From positions 1 to 63,697 of the forward strand of contig JAJRUZ010000022.1 of assembly GCA_024277525.1 (NCBI GenBank): DNA of 63,697 bases, read 5' to 3'. The notes below the pieces were generated by a model. That model ran no database searches, was not told the origin of the DNA, and saw only the letters and a list, made by a program, of their open reading frames with translations. The stretch is from Caldifarciminota bacterium (GTDB lineage Bacteria > Hydrothermota > Hydrothermia > Hydrothermales > JAJRUZ01). Shown here one piece after another: positions 25,176 through 34,764 of the stretch (the stretch's first letter is position 1; each line of letters opens with the position of its first letter). The position numbers and the translations under genes are program-made.

Positions 25176-26537
25176 ATGAATCTGAGGAAATTTATAATTT
25201 TTCTCTTAATTCTTTTTATTCCTTTATTTTTTCCCTTTAAATACAATAAACTTATCTCCGTGACGCTTGCAATGGCTTACTCGTGGATATTTGAAATGGT
25301 TCCGATTGAGATAACCGGTCTTTTTCCTCTTTTTTTATTCCCTTTATTAGGGATACTGAATATAAAAGAAACAAGTATTTCTTACGGTAATCATCTAATT
25401 TTTTTATTTCTCGGAGGATTTTTCATAGCAAAAGCAATAGAGGTATCGGGACTTGCAAGAAAAATATCTTTATTTTTTGTTTCAATTTTCCCGAAAACTC
25501 CTTTTTTTCTTTTGACCGGAATTTCCCTTGCAACCTTTCTTTTATCGGGCTGGATTTCAAATACAGCAACTACAATAATTTCATACACAATTGCCCTTTC
25601 AATAATCCAGGGATTATCTTTAAAGGAAAATTCAAATTTTAAAAAAATACTTTTCATTTCAATAGCATATTCCGCATCACTCGGAGGAATATTAACACCG
25701 GTAGGTACTCCTCCGAATGTAATATTTCTCGGTATTACCGAAAAGGTATTCGGAGAAAAATATGCTTTCTCCTTTTTGGAATGGCTCAAATTTGCCTTTC
25801 CTTTAGGAATTGTAATTTTTGTTTCAATGTTATTATTTTTTTATATTTTTTTCCTCAAAAAAGAGAGATTTGAAATTCGAACCGACTTAGAAATGCCTCC
25901 TTTAAACACATATCAGAAAAGGGTTCTTTTTATATTTATTATCACCGCTGTTCTGTGGATAACAAGACCTTTCTGGCAGAAATTTTTTTATTTTAAATTT
26001 TTAAAGGATTCGGGTATTGCAATTCTCTGCTCATTTTTATTGTTTTTAATTCCGAGAAATAAAGAGAATTCAAAGCCTCTTTTAACATGGAAGGAAGCAA
26101 GGGAAGTTCCGTGGGGAATACTGCTTGTTTTCGGAGGCGGACTTGCACTTGCAAAGGTTTTTGAAAAAACGGGATTTACAGAATTCATCGGAAATTCATT
26201 TAAGGGAATTTTTATATCCTCGCATCCATTTTTAATGCTTTTGATACTCGTTTCTTTCGGAGTATTCTTCACAGAAGTAACATCAAATACCGCATCTGCT
26301 TCTTTGCTTTTACCGATAATTGCGGAATTTTCAAAAGTGATGAATCTTGAACCTTCATATCTTATGTTCCCGCTTACTCTTTCCCTTTCATTTGCATTTA
26401 TGCTTCCTTCCGCAACTCCGCCGAATGCAATTGTTTTAGGGTCAGGATTTTTAAAAGTGAAAGATATGGCAAGAATAGGATTTTTTATGAATATATTTGC
26501 AATACTCTTAACCGTGCTTTGGTTCAGAATGGTATAA
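25176..26537 (+). CDS. SLC13/DASS-type sodium-dependent dicarboxylate/anion symporter
   Basis: 453 residues with about 11-12 helices. The two substrate/sodium signatures of the DASS family are clear: SNTATTIISY (near 127) with GTPPNVIFLG (near 180), and SNTASASLLLPI (near 370) with SATPPNAIVLGSG (near 410). DASS proteins such as CitT and VcINDY import C4-dicarboxylates, citrate, sulfate or phosphate. The substrate is not predictable here. The next gene converges from the minus strand 11 bases away. Confidence 0.9.
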   Translation: MNLRKFIIFLLILFIPLFFPFKYNKLISVTLAMAYSWIFEMVPIEITGLFPLFLFPLLGILNIKETSISYGNHLIFLFLGGFFIAKAIEVSGLARKISLFFVSIFPKTPFFLLTGISLATFLLSGWISNTATTIISYTIALSIIQGLSLKENSNFKKILFISIAYSASLGGILTPVGTPPNVIFLGITEKVFGEKYAFSFLEWLKFAFPLGIVIFVSMLLFFYIFFLKKERFEIRTDLEMPPLNTYQKRVLFIFIITAVLWITRPFWQKFFYFKFLKDSGIAILCSFLLFLIPRNKENSKPLLTWKEAREVPWGILLVFGGGLALAKVFEKTGFTEFIGNSFKGIFISSHPFLMLLILVSFGVFFTEVTSNTASASLLLPIIAEFSKVMNLEPSYLMFPLTLSLSFAFMLPSATPPNAIVLGSGFLKVKDMARIGFFMNIFAILLTVLWFRMV

Positions 26538-26548
26538 TTACTTTAAGT

Positions 26549-27187
26549 TTATTTTCTTTTAAAAAACCCGAAAATTCCCTTATCTTTTTTTTCTTCCTTT
26601 TTAACTGGTTTCTTTTCCGCTTTCTCTTCTTTCTTTTTGTCAGGAATCCTCTTTATTCTCACAAGACCAGAACCGATCAATCCGAATAAAATCTTGGCAG
26701 TCTCAATCTCTCCTATTTTTAAAAGATTTGCAATTTCTTTTATATTCTTTTTTCCATCTATTTGAGATAAAACCCTCCATTCATCCGCATTTAAATTAAT
26801 AACTTCAATATCGGTATTAGGATTGGGTTCGAGTTCAAATATTGTGTCCAAGGAAGGAATTACTTTTTTTATTCTGTTCCATTCATCAATTTTTCTGGCT
26901 GCTTCCATTATAAGTGTGGGTATGGGAAGATTTATTGTTTTTTTATCCGATTTTTCTCCCACGATGAATTCAAATTTTCCCTTATTCCACTCAAAAATTC
27001 TTGCAATTGCAAGGTCCCCTGTTTCACCCCCGCATTCCGCATGCACAACAATTGATTTCTCCACATAAAGATATGCCTTTTCACCAGAAGGGTGCTCTAT
27101 TTTTAATACGCCATCTTTGTTCCCCATCTGAATGATTTGTAAAATGTCGGTTAATTCAAAATCGTCAAGTGTTCCCTGTAGTGCCAT
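26549..27187 (-). CDS. DUF4388 (PATAN-like) domain protein
   Basis: 212 residues. The N-terminal [20 protein letters not shown] and GVLKIEH are hallmarks of DUF4388 domains (about 1-110), known from two-component and gliding/social behaviour regulators. A winged-helix-like part follows (about 125-180), then a charged Lys/Glu-rich tail ending FGFFKRK. The molecular role is probably protein-protein interaction in signalling. It overlaps the accA 3' end by 23 bases, with a GAGGT ribosome site inside accA. Confidence 0.83.
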   Translation of the reverse strand: MALQGTLDDFELTDILQIIQMGNKDGVLKIEHPSGEKAYLYVEKSIVVHAECGGETGDLAIARIFEWNKGKFEFIVGEKSDKKTINLPIPTLIMEAARKIDEWNRIKKVIPSLDTIFELEPNPNTDIEVINLNADEWRVLSQIDGKKNIKEIANLLKIGEIETAKILFGLIGSGLVRIKRIPDKKKEEKAEKKPVKKEEKKDKGIFGFFKRK

Positions 27188-28133
27188 TTTTTACCTCTTT
27201 GTATATTCCTATTTTAAGGTATTTCTCTTTCCTTTTTCTTAATAGTTCATCAATTTTGATCTTTTTCAATTCTTCATATGTTTCCATTATCTTTTCTTTT
27301 ACTCTTTCAAATATTTCCTCTTTATTCCGATGTGCTCCTCCTTTCGGTTCTTTTATTATCTCATCCACGATACCGAACTCAAGCAGGTTCTTTGCTGTCA
27401 GTTTCAAATGTTCTGCAGCTTTTGATGCCTTTGAAGAATCCCTGAAAAGAATCGCAGCACAACCTTCGGGTGAAATGACGGAATATATGGAGTATTCAAG
27501 AGCAAAAACCTTATCTCCTACACCGATAGCAAGTGCTCCACCTGACCCTCCTTCTCCTATGATGAAGGTAATTATAGGAACCTTCAGTCCAATCATTCTG
27601 TAAATGCTCATTGAAATTGCCCATGCTTGACCCCTTTCTTCCGCTCCTATTCCGGGATATGCACCGGGAGTGTCAACAAATGTAATTACAGGAAAACAAA
27701 ACTTTTCTGCAATTGAAAAAGCCCTCATTGCCTTTCTGTAACCCTCGGGATGAGGCATCCCGAAATTTCTGTCAATTTTTTCTTTTGTGCTTCTTCCTTT
27801 CTCTTGTCCTACAATTACGAATTTTGTTTTATCAATCTTTCCGATTCCGGCAATTACGGAGGAATCATCCCCGAAAAACCTGTCTCCCCTTATTTCAAAG
27901 AACTCACCACATATTCCATTTATAAAATCAATTGAATGAGGTCTATCAGGATGTCTTGCTATTTGAACAATCTGCCAGCTTGAAAGATTTTTGTAAACAT
28001 CTTCTTTCACTTTTTCAAGTTTTTTCTCGAGCCTTGTAATCTCCTCAAGTAATTCGGGTCTTGATTTTGATAAAATTTTTAATTCATTTATCTTTTTTTC
28101 AAGTTCATAAACCGGCTTTTCGAATTCGAGCAT
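27165..28133 (-). CDS. accA: Acetyl-CoA carboxylase carboxyltransferase subunit alpha
   Basis: 322 residues, the normal length (about 315-320). A coiled-coil N-terminus leads into the carboxyltransferase domain with [14 protein letters not shown], the oxyanion-hole glycines [17 protein letters not shown] (near 190) and [15 protein letters not shown]. With AccD it transfers CO2 from carboxybiotin to acetyl-CoA to make malonyl-CoA for fatty acids. No accD, accB or accC is in the window. It follows the barrel-protein gene with one base between and sits in a long mixed operon. Confidence 0.95.
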   Translation of the reverse strand: MLEFEKPVYELEKKINELKILSKSRPELLEEITRLEKKLEKVKEDVYKNLSSWQIVQIARHPDRPHSIDFINGICGEFFEIRGDRFFGDDSSVIAGIGKIDKTKFVIVGQEKGRSTKEKIDRNFGMPHPEGYRKAMRAFSIAEKFCFPVITFVDTPGAYPGIGAEERGQAWAISMSIYRMIGLKVPIITFIIGEGGSGGALAIGVGDKVFALEYSIYSVISPEGCAAILFRDSSKASKAAEHLKLTAKNLLEFGIVDEIIKEPKGGAHRNKEEIFERVKEKIMETYEELKKIKIDELLRKRKEKYLKIGIYKEVKNGTTGNT

Positions 28134-28134
28134 T

Positions 28135-29001
28135 TTAAAATTTTATTTTTAAAGAAAAAGAGTTTATATCTTCAAATTCTTTTGATGGTCTGAATGAATA
28201 AGTGAAATGAATCAGATTCTTTATTTTTAAATCAAACCCGATTCCGAAATTTCCTATTTCATCCTTTTTACCGAATCCGCAAAATATTTTAAACATATCC
28301 TTTATGCCCTTTTCTACGGAAATCCAGTATCCTTCATATATTTCCTCCGATTTCCATAATCCTCTTTTGTATAAAAACCTGATATTTAAAGCATAATTTT
28401 CAATATAAATGAAGTTTTTAACATCCAAATAAACGGGAATTCTTATATATTCTCTTTCGTATCTCGGTTTTGTTCCCGCATTGTTTAAGGATAGTTCAAA
28501 ATTTAAATTTTCAAAAATGTTTATGAAAATATAAAGATTTGCAGTATAATTTCTTGTTCTGTATCCGAGAAATCTTTCCTCATTATAAAACAGGGAAATT
28601 GCAAACGGGAAATGTTCGGAAAAAAATAAAAACGGTGTAATACCAATAGAATAAGCAAAAGGATTGTATGTTAAAAGAGGCTCCTCCGAAGGTTTCTCGT
28701 AATAGTAGAATTTTCCGTAATCAAAATATTTGAAAGAAATAAGAAATTTAAACTTTTCATTATAAATACTCACTTTTTCTATCTTAGAGCCTGCTATCCA
28801 TTTTATGTAATTCACAGAAATAAAAGAATTTTTATCAAAATAAGGTAATATAACCGAGGTAAATGATTTATGAAGAAAATTTTCAACTATCTGTGTGAAT
28901 TCTGTTTTAGAAAGAATATCTTCTTCGGGTGAGAAAGGAATAAATAAGTGTTGAAACCCGAAAGAGGAAAGATAAGAAAAGATTAAGATTTTTAAAATCA
29001 T
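28135..29001 (-). CDS. PorV/PorQ-like outer membrane beta-barrel protein
   Basis: 288 residues. A short signal peptide (about 1-15) is followed by many alternating aromatic/polar beta strands, ending in a terminal strand (SFSLKIKF) with an aromatic last residue as in outer-membrane barrels. The overall look fits PorV/PorQ-type proteins, which in known type IX systems shuttle sorting-tail proteins. The C25 peptidase at 45326-49336 would be such a client (inference). It overlaps the M42 gene by 4 bases. Confidence 0.6.
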   Translation of the reverse strand: MILKILIFSYLSSFGFQHLFIPFSPEEDILSKTEFTQIVENFLHKSFTSVILPYFDKNSFISVNYIKWIAGSKIEKVSIYNEKFKFLISFKYFDYGKFYYYEKPSEEPLLTYNPFAYSIGITPFLFFSEHFPFAISLFYNEERFLGYRTRNYTANLYIFINIFENLNFELSLNNAGTKPRYEREYIRIPVYLDVKNFIYIENYALNIRFLYKRGLWKSEEIYEGYWISVEKGIKDMFKIFCGFGKKDEIGNFGIGFDLKIKNLIHFTYSFRPSKEFEDINSFSLKIKF

Positions 29002-29993
29002 TTCATTATCTCCTTTATGAAATATATTAAAAGTTTTTTTGTTCTCTTTAAGTCCCTCAAGTCAATTACTTCTGTAGGAGAATGCATATATCTTAAAGGG
29101 ATAGACACAAGAGCAGAAGGAACCCCTCCGTCCCTTGAAAAGAAACCATCAAGGTCCGTTCCCGTGTATCTTTCAAGAACTTCAATTTGATAAGGTATTT
29201 CCTCTCTTTTTGCTACCTCAATTAGTAAGTCCGAAAGTTTACCGGAAATGAACGGACCTTTTGCAATAACCGGTCCTTTATTAAGTTCTATATGGGTATC
29301 CGGGTCTCCGAAAGCCTTTGCAAATGTAACATCAAGACATATTGCAAGATCGGGCTTAAATCTTTTCACAATAACTGAAGCACCAAGCCCGCTTATTTCC
29401 TCCTGAACGGAAAAATAAAGGATTATTTTTCCTTTAAAAGGGATATCTTTTAATTCTTTTGAAAGTTCAAGCAACACACACACCGATGCCCGATTGTCAA
29501 GGGATTTTGCAGAAATTACATTTTCGGATAAATTCTTCTGTTTTGAAGCAAAAACCACTGTATCCCCCGGTTTTACGCCGATTTCTTCGGGTGAGTAAAA
29601 ACCCACATCCACATATAAATATTCGTCCTTATCTTTTCCTTTAAGATGAGGGGGAATCATTCCTATTATTCCTTTAAATTTACCTTTTCCGGTTATGAGA
29701 TAAACTTCCTTTCCTTTTAAAAAATTTTTATTTGTCATTCGTGTATCTATGAGTATATACCCTTTATCAATATTTTTAACATAACATAAAATTTGGTCAA
29801 TATGAGCAGTAAAAAGAAGTGTTTTTCCTTTTCCTTTTTCAATTATTCCTGCAATATTATCAAAGTAATCCCTTTGGGTATGTAAATTGCTATTTTTCAG
29901 GAAATTTTCTATACGGTCAGTTATCTGTTTTTCCCTGCCCGAAGGTGCATCAATGGAAGATAGCTCCGAAATCGTTTTTAAAAATTCATTCAT
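28998..29993 (-). CDS. M42 family metallo-aminopeptidase
   Basis: 331 residues. Zinc-binding motifs of the M42 (tetrahedral aminopeptidase/glutamyl aminopeptidase) family are present: TAHIDQI (about 61-67), SLDNRASVCV (near 166), FSVQEEISGLGA with the catalytic Glu (near 199), DVTFAKAFGDP and the C-terminal YMHSPTEV His. These self-compartmentalised enzymes trim peptides in the cytosol. It overlaps the genes on both sides by 4 bases. Confidence 0.92.
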   Translation of the reverse strand: MNEFLKTISELSSIDAPSGREKQITDRIENFLKNSNLHTQRDYFDNIAGIIEKGKGKTLLFTAHIDQILCYVKNIDKGYILIDTRMTNKNFLKGKEVYLITGKGKFKGIIGMIPPHLKGKDKDEYLYVDVGFYSPEEIGVKPGDTVVFASKQKNLSENVISAKSLDNRASVCVLLELSKELKDIPFKGKIILYFSVQEEISGLGASVIVKRFKPDLAICLDVTFAKAFGDPDTHIELNKGPVIAKGPFISGKLSDLLIEVAKREEIPYQIEVLERYTGTDLDGFFSRDGGVPSALVSIPLRYMHSPTEVIDLRDLKRTKKLLIYFIKEIMK

Positions 29994-30787
29994 TTTAAAA
30001 GCTCCTCCATTAAAAATTTAAATTCTTCTTCATTTTTAAAAATAAAAATAATTTTTCCTTTTTTTCCTCTTTTTGTTATTCTGACATCTATTCCCCATTT
30101 TTTCTTTAATATTTTCTCTTCTTCGGTCGGTTCTTTTTTATCTTTTTTCCTTTTTATTCTTCTTTCTAACTCCCTTACCGAAAATTTTTTATTCACCACC
30201 TGTTCTGCCATCTTAACCATCTCTTTTTCATCATTCAAGGACAACAAAACCCTTGCATGCCCTTCACTAATTTCTCGATTTTCAATTTTTTGTTTAATAT
30301 AATCGGGTAATTTTAAAAGACGCAGTATATTCGTAACATAAACCCTTGACTTACCTATCTTTTTTGCTACTTCTTCATGAGTAAGTCTGAATTCTTCGAT
30401 AAGTTTTTTAATAGCAAGTGCCTCCTCTATCGGGTTTAAATTTTCCCTCTGGATATTTTCTATTATTGAAATTTCTGCTGCTTCTCCGTCATTTACTTCT
30501 TTTATTATACACGGAACATCCTTTAAACCGATTTCTTTTGCTGCAAGAAACCTTCTGTGTCCTGCTATTATTTCATATCCTTCATCCACGGGTCTTACAA
30601 TCAAGGGCTCTATTATACCTTTTTCTTTTATTGAATTTATAAGGTCTTTAAGTGATTCGGGGGTAATTTTCTTTCTGGGCTGAAATTTTCCTTCTCTTAA
30701 ATTTTTTATAGGAATATTAATAATTTCCTCTTTTTTTCCTAAGAGTTCAGTTAAAGACCTTCCCAACGGATTTCTTCCTGCTTTCAA
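29990..30787 (-). CDS. parB: Chromosome partitioning protein ParB/Spo0J
   Basis: 265 residues. The ParB CTPase domain shows PIKNLREGKFQPRKK, LIVRPVDEGYEIIAGHRRF (with the GxRR motif) and ENIQRENLNPIEEA. It is followed by the HTH (THEEVAKKIGKSRVYVTNIL) and a C-terminal dimerisation region. ParB loads on parS sites and works with ParA and SMC. The start is TTG with a near-perfect GGAGG at nine bases. It overlaps parA by 41 bases. The smc gene is also in this window at 4491-7676. Confidence 0.95.
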   Translation of the reverse strand: MKAGRNPLGRSLTELLGKKEEIINIPIKNLREGKFQPRKKITPESLKDLINSIKEKGIIEPLIVRPVDEGYEIIAGHRRFLAAKEIGLKDVPCIIKEVNDGEAAEISIIENIQRENLNPIEEALAIKKLIEEFRLTHEEVAKKIGKSRVYVTNILRLLKLPDYIKQKIENREISEGHARVLLSLNDEKEMVKMAEQVVNKKFSVRELERRIKRKKDKKEPTEEEKILKKKWGIDVRITKRGKKGKIIFIFKNEEEFKFLMEELLK

Positions 30788-31505
30788 TTTTTATCACCTC
30801 CTTTGCAAGATTCAAATAACTCTGAGCTCCTGAAGATTTTGGGGCATACTCAAAAATTGATTTACCGAAAGAAGGAGCCTCTGCCAATCTTACATTTCTC
30901 GGAATAACAGTTTTAAAAACTTTTTCACCAAATGCCTTTCTCAGTTCATTTTCTATATGTTTTGAAAGTAACAATCTTGAATCATACATTGTTATTAAAA
31001 ATCCGAGAATCCTCAAATCAGGATTGTATTTAGCTTTTACATGTCTTATTGTCTCCAGAAGGGAAACAAGACCTTAAAGTGCAAAATATTCACTCTGAAC
31101 AGGTATGATACATGAATTTGAGACAGAAAGAGCAAAAATTGAGTTTTCACCCAGAGAAGGGGGGGTATCTATCAGAATGTAGTCAAAATTTGTTCTTTTT
31201 AATTCCTCCAAAAAAAAATTTATCTTTTTTGTATCAAAATCAAAATCAAGTTCTCTTGAAGAGGGTATTATATAAATTCTTTCTCTTTTTTTAATTACAT
31301 TCTCGATTTTAAGTTTCTGATCCAAAAATTCAATAATTCCTTTTTTATTTTCTCTTATACCCAGACCGCTTGTAAGATTTCCTTGAAAATCAAAGTCAAT
31401 CAGTAATACTCTTTTTTTTAAGAGTGAAAGAGCAAAACCGAGATTAATACAGCTTGTTGTTTTTCCGACCCCGCCTTTTTGATTGCAGAATGAAATTATT
31501 TTCAA
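30747..31505 (-). pseudogene. parA: ParA/Soj partition ATPase interrupted by one in-frame TAA
   Basis: The frame runs 253 codons from ATG 31505 to the stop at 30747 and encodes a complete ParA with deviant Walker A KGGVGKTT (about 10-17) and IDTPPSLGENS. At codon 144 (31074-31076) it has TAA where the family has Glu: VQSEYFAL-stop-GLVSLLETI, matching the usual EYxALEGL. A single G-to-T change from GAA would explain it. The 108 codons after the stop still match ParA, including the C-terminal AEAPSFGKSIFEYAPKSSGA. It is either a recent nonsense mutation, a sequence error or a site of read-through. It overlaps hutU by 4 and parB by 41 bases. Confidence 0.9.
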
Positions 31506-33196
31506 TCTTCCTCCCTCAGCATCGGAATTTTTATATTTTTCCTCTTTGCAATTTCTATTGCTTTTTCATATCCTGCATCAGCATGTCTTGCAATTCCTAT
31601 ACCGGGGTCATTTGTCAAAACTCTTTCAAGTTTTTTCTCGGCAAGTTCTGATCCATCTGCAACAATTACCTGTCCTGCATGAATAGAATAACCGATTCCG
31701 ACCCCGCCTCCGTGATGCACCGAGACCCAAGAGGCTCCGGAGGATGTATTGAGAAGTGCATTAAGGATGGGCCAGTCTGCAATTGCATCGGATCCGTCCT
31801 TCATTCCCTCTGTTTCCCTGTTCGGAGAAGCAACGCTTCCTGCATCAAGGTGATCTCTTCCTATGACAACAGGAGCTTTTAATTTTCCCTTTTTAACGAG
31901 ATGATTAAAAAGTACCCCTGCCTTATCCCTTTCACCATAACCGAGCCAGCAGATTCTCGCAGGCAATCCTTGGAAAGGAACTTTTTCTTCCGCGAGTTTG
32001 ATCCATCTTGCAAGGGTCTCATTTTCAGGGAAAAGTTCCAAAATTGCCTTATCTGTCTCGTAAATATCTTGTGGATCTCCTGAAAGTGCAGCCCATCTAA
32101 AGGGTCCTTTACCTTCACAGAATAAGGGTCTTATATATTCAAGAACAAATCCAGGAACTTTAAAAGCATCCTCTACTCCTGCTTCCTTTGCCCTTCCCCT
32201 TATATTGTTTCCGTAATCAAAGGCAACCGCTCCTCTTTTCTGCATTTCAAGTATTGCTTCCATATGTCTTGCAATAGATTCATAAGACCTTTTTAAATAT
32301 TCTTCGGGATTCTTTTTTCTTAATTCAAGAGCTTCTTCAAGGGTCATCCTGCCCGGAACATACCCGTTTAATGGGTCATGTGCAGATGTCTGGTCGGTCA
32401 CAACATCAGGTATTATTCCTCTTCTTACAAGCTCGGGATGAATATCAGAAGCATTTCCGACAAGCCCTACTGACCTTGGTATTTTCTTTTTAACTGCCTC
32501 ATCAACAAGTTTCAAGGCTTCATCCAGGTCATAAACCATGAATTCACAGAATCCTTGTTTTAATCTTCTTTCAATTCTTTTCGGATCAACCTCAACATTG
32601 AGAATTACTCCTTCATTCATTGTAACAGCAAGGGGTTGAGCTCCTGACATTCCTCCCATTCCTGCTGTTAGAATAAATTTACCCCTTAATGAACCCCCGA
32701 AATGTTTTCTTGCACACGCTGCAAATGTTTCATATGTTCCCTGTATTATTCCTTGTGTCCCGATATAAATCCATGAACCTGCTGTCATCTGTCCGAACAT
32801 TATGAGTCCCTTTGCTTCAAGTTGAGTAAAATAATCCTGAGTAGCCCATTTCGGGACAAGTAAGGAATTTGCTATGAGAACCCTGGGTGCCCATTCATGA
32901 GTCTTGAAAACCCCGACCGGTTTACCGGATTGAATAAGTAAAGTTTCATCATTTTAAAGGTCCATGAGTTCTCTTACAATTGCATAAAAGGATTCCCAGT
33001 TTCTTGCTGCCTTTCCTGTTCCTCCGTACACAATGAGCTTTTCGGGTTTTTCGGCAACTTCTGGGTCAACATTATTCATAAGCATTCTCATTGCAGCTTC
33101 CTGAGCCCAGCCTTTTGCATGAAGTTTTGGACCCCGGGGAGCACAAACCTTACCGGGTTCCATCTTAAAAAGTTCAATTAATTTTTTCTTTTCCAT
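31502..33196 (-). pseudogene. hutU: Urocanate hydratase (HutU) interrupted by one in-frame TAA
   Basis: The frame is 565 codons from ATG 33196 to 31502 and aligns with full-length urocanase (about 550-560 residues). It includes [11 protein letters not shown] near the start, [17 protein letters not shown], the NAD-binding GMGGMSGAQ, and the C-terminal [16 protein letters not shown]. Codon 81 (32954-32956) is TAA: RELMDL[16 protein letters not shown], where homologues have Lys (KDDETLLVQSGKP). A single A-to-T change from AAA would explain it. Everything after the stop remains in frame and conserved. Other histidine-degradation genes are not in the window. The promoter and leader hairpin lie at 33215-33244. 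Confidence 0.9.
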
Positions 33197-33214
33197 TTTT
33201 ATAAAGTCACATCA

Positions 33215-33229
33215 AGGGAATAGGACCCT
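33215..33229 (-). promoter_or_regulatory. Leader hairpin motif, hutU copy (variant loop)
   Basis: Minus strand reads AGGG-TCCTATT-CCCT, nine bases after a TATAAT box (33239-33244) and 18 bases before the hutU ATG. The four-base stem is kept while the loop differs from the TTCAATT seen in other copies. Confidence 0.6.
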
Positions 33230-33321
33230 GAGTTATTAATTATAAAGAATTAAATCCAGAAATTTCACAGAAACCCATAAAACCGCATACTACCCGACAT
33301 GGATTTGAGTTAATACCTATG

Positions 33322-34155
33322 CTAAAATTCAAGTTCATAGGAAGGAATAAGTATCACACCTTTATTCTCTGCATATTTTTTAATTTCGGGAGTAAATATG
33401 TAAGAGACAATTATTTTAATAGATTCTTCTGCTATTTTGTTGCATTTTTTAACGAAATTATCAATTATTCTCTTTGATACTTTTGACTTTGCTTCCCCTA
33501 CAAGAGTATATTCTATATTATTTTTCTTTACTTTTCCGTAAATATTGACTTCAATATACTCTCCGTTAATAATAAGATAATCTCTTCTAAGCTTACCTAT
33601 AACTTCAATATTGTAATTTTTCTTTAAAATATCGGGTAAGGATTTAATAGCCCTATCTTCCAATACATAACCGAATGCATGAGAGAGACTGCCGAGCTGT
33701 TTTCTTGTTTTTCTGTGTTCTTCCGTAAGTTTTTGTAAATCACGGGTCAAATTTCTTACCTCAATTGTAAGCTTTTCTACCTGACCCGCCAGATCTTTAA
33801 CTTTTTCATCGGTTCTTTTCTGAGCCTGAGCAAGCTCTTCAACCCTTTCTTCGGTCCTCTTCTGAGCCTGAGCAAGCTCTTCAACCACCTTTTCCAGTCT
33901 TGTAACCCTTTGTTCCGTTCCTTTTTGAGCCTGAGCGAGCTCTTCAACTGCCTTTTCCAGTCTTGTAACTCTTTGTTCGGTCCTTTTTTGAGACTCGGTG
34001 AGCTCTTTTATTGCCTTCCATACTTCCTTTATTTCATTCCTGATTTCCTGCAAATCTTTATGAATTATGTCTTTTTGAAATACCTGAAATGCTTCATATA
34101 TAGGAAGCCGTATATCTTCCGGAAGTTTTTCAATTATTTCTTCAATTGTTTTCAT
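33322..34155 (-). CDS. DUF3782-like coiled-coil protein with PD-(D/E)XK-type nuclease fold
   Basis: 277 residues from ATG 34155. An N-terminal helix is followed by a long coiled coil (about 30-150) built of repeated ELAQAQKRTEERV-type units. The C-terminal domain shows GEYIEVNIYG and VGEAKSKVSKR (an E-x-K pair), as in restriction-like nucleases. Such repeat coiled-coil/nuclease proteins (DUF3782-like) are common in thermophiles but of unknown function. I chose 34155 over the longer start because promoter TTGATT-17-TAAAAT ends seven bases before it. The protein stands alone between the hut/par operon and plsY. Confidence 0.7.
   Translation of the reverse strand: MKTIEEIIEKLPEDIRLPIYEAFQVFQKDIIHKDLQEIRNEIKEVWKAIKELTESQKRTEQRVTRLEKAVEELAQAQKGTEQRVTRLEKVVEELAQAQKRTEERVEELAQAQKRTDEKVKDLAGQVEKLTIEVRNLTRDLQKLTEEHRKTRKQLGSLSHAFGYVLEDRAIKSLPDILKKNYNIEVIGKLRRDYLIINGEYIEVNIYGKVKKNNIEYTLVGEAKSKVSKRIIDNFVKKCNKIAEESIKIIVSYIFTPEIKKYAENKGVILIPSYELEF
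33806..34010 (-). repeat. Degenerate tandem repeats inside the coiled-coil gene
   Basis: Four imperfect direct repeats of about 42-63 bases encode ELAQAQKRTEERV-like units. Two longer units share the insertion that encodes TRLEKVVEELAQ. The near-identity at DNA level suggests recent slippage-driven expansion or contraction. Confidence 0.7.
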
Positions 34156-34162
34156 CGTTAAT

Positions 34163-34191
34163 ATTTTAACATAACCATCTAAAAAAATCAA
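34163..34191 (-). promoter_or_regulatory. Promoter abutting the DUF3782-like start
   Basis: Minus strand TTGATT (34186-34191), 17 bases, TAAAAT (34163-34168), then seven bases to ATG 34155. Confidence 0.65.
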
Positions 34192-34197
34192 GCTTCT

Positions 34198-34764
34198 CTA
34201 AATATTCACCCTATTTCTTATCCTTAATACTTTGAAACTCATCACTAAAAACAGGGAAGAAGGAATCAGTAAAAAAGATAGAGATACCCTGTTTATTAAA
34301 AGCAAAATACTTAAAGTAAGAACTACAAATAAAGTGGATTTAAAGGTATTTTTTGTGTAAAAGAAAAAAAATAAGCCCAAAAGTAATGAAATTACAAGAA
34401 AAAAAGGAAATAAAGCAAAGAGAATCCCGTACATACACGCTGCTCCCAATCCTCCTTGAAATTTCAAAAATATACTCCAGTTGTGCCCGGTAATAATTCC
34501 TAAGGAAAGAATAAGAATCAAATAGGGATTTAAATTATTCTTAAAAGAAATAAAAACAGGAACAAAACCTTTAAAAAAGTCAATTAAAGCAACAAAAAAA
34601 CCGGGGATTGTGCCGAGATACTTTATTGCGAAAGAAGTTCCTATATGCCCATCACCGAATTCTTCTATTACATTTCTTTTTAATAATTTTCCAATAATAT
34701 ACGCTCCGTTTATTGAACCGCATAAGTATCCTATTAAAAATATATAAACCTTTTCAGAAAGCAT
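34198..34764 (-). CDS. plsY: PlsY-like glycerol-3-phosphate acyltransferase with altered motifs
   Basis: 188 residues with about five helices. The overall PlsY plan is clear: YLCGSINGAYIIGKLL at the start, a loop FGDGHIGTSFAIKYLG where PlsY has GSGNxGATN, and GHNWSIFLKFQGGLGAA where PlsY has GHxFPxxLxFKGGKGVAT. PlsY transfers acyl from acyl phosphate to glycerol 3-phosphate. Here the conserved Asn residues and the GGKG lysine are replaced, so activity or substrate may have changed; a second, canonical plsY may exist elsewhere. It overlaps htpX by 11 bases. Confidence 0.75.
   Translation of the reverse strand: MLSEKVYIFLIGYLCGSINGAYIIGKLLKRNVIEEFGDGHIGTSFAIKYLGTIPGFFVALIDFFKGFVPVFISFKNNLNPYLILILSLGIITGHNWSIFLKFQGGLGAACMYGILFALFPFFLVISLLLGLFFFFYTKNTFKSTLFVVLTLSILLLINRVSLSFLLIPSSLFLVMSFKVLRIRNRVNI

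Noticed and set aside
31074-33196. General reassignment of TAA to an amino acid in this genome
   Set aside because: TAA ends many intact, correctly sized genes here (for example lpd and rpe), so it acts as a normal stop. The two in-frame TAA codons need a local explanation.
33806-34010. CRISPR-like array
   Set aside because: The repeats are in frame within a coding coiled coil, vary in length and have no unique spacers.
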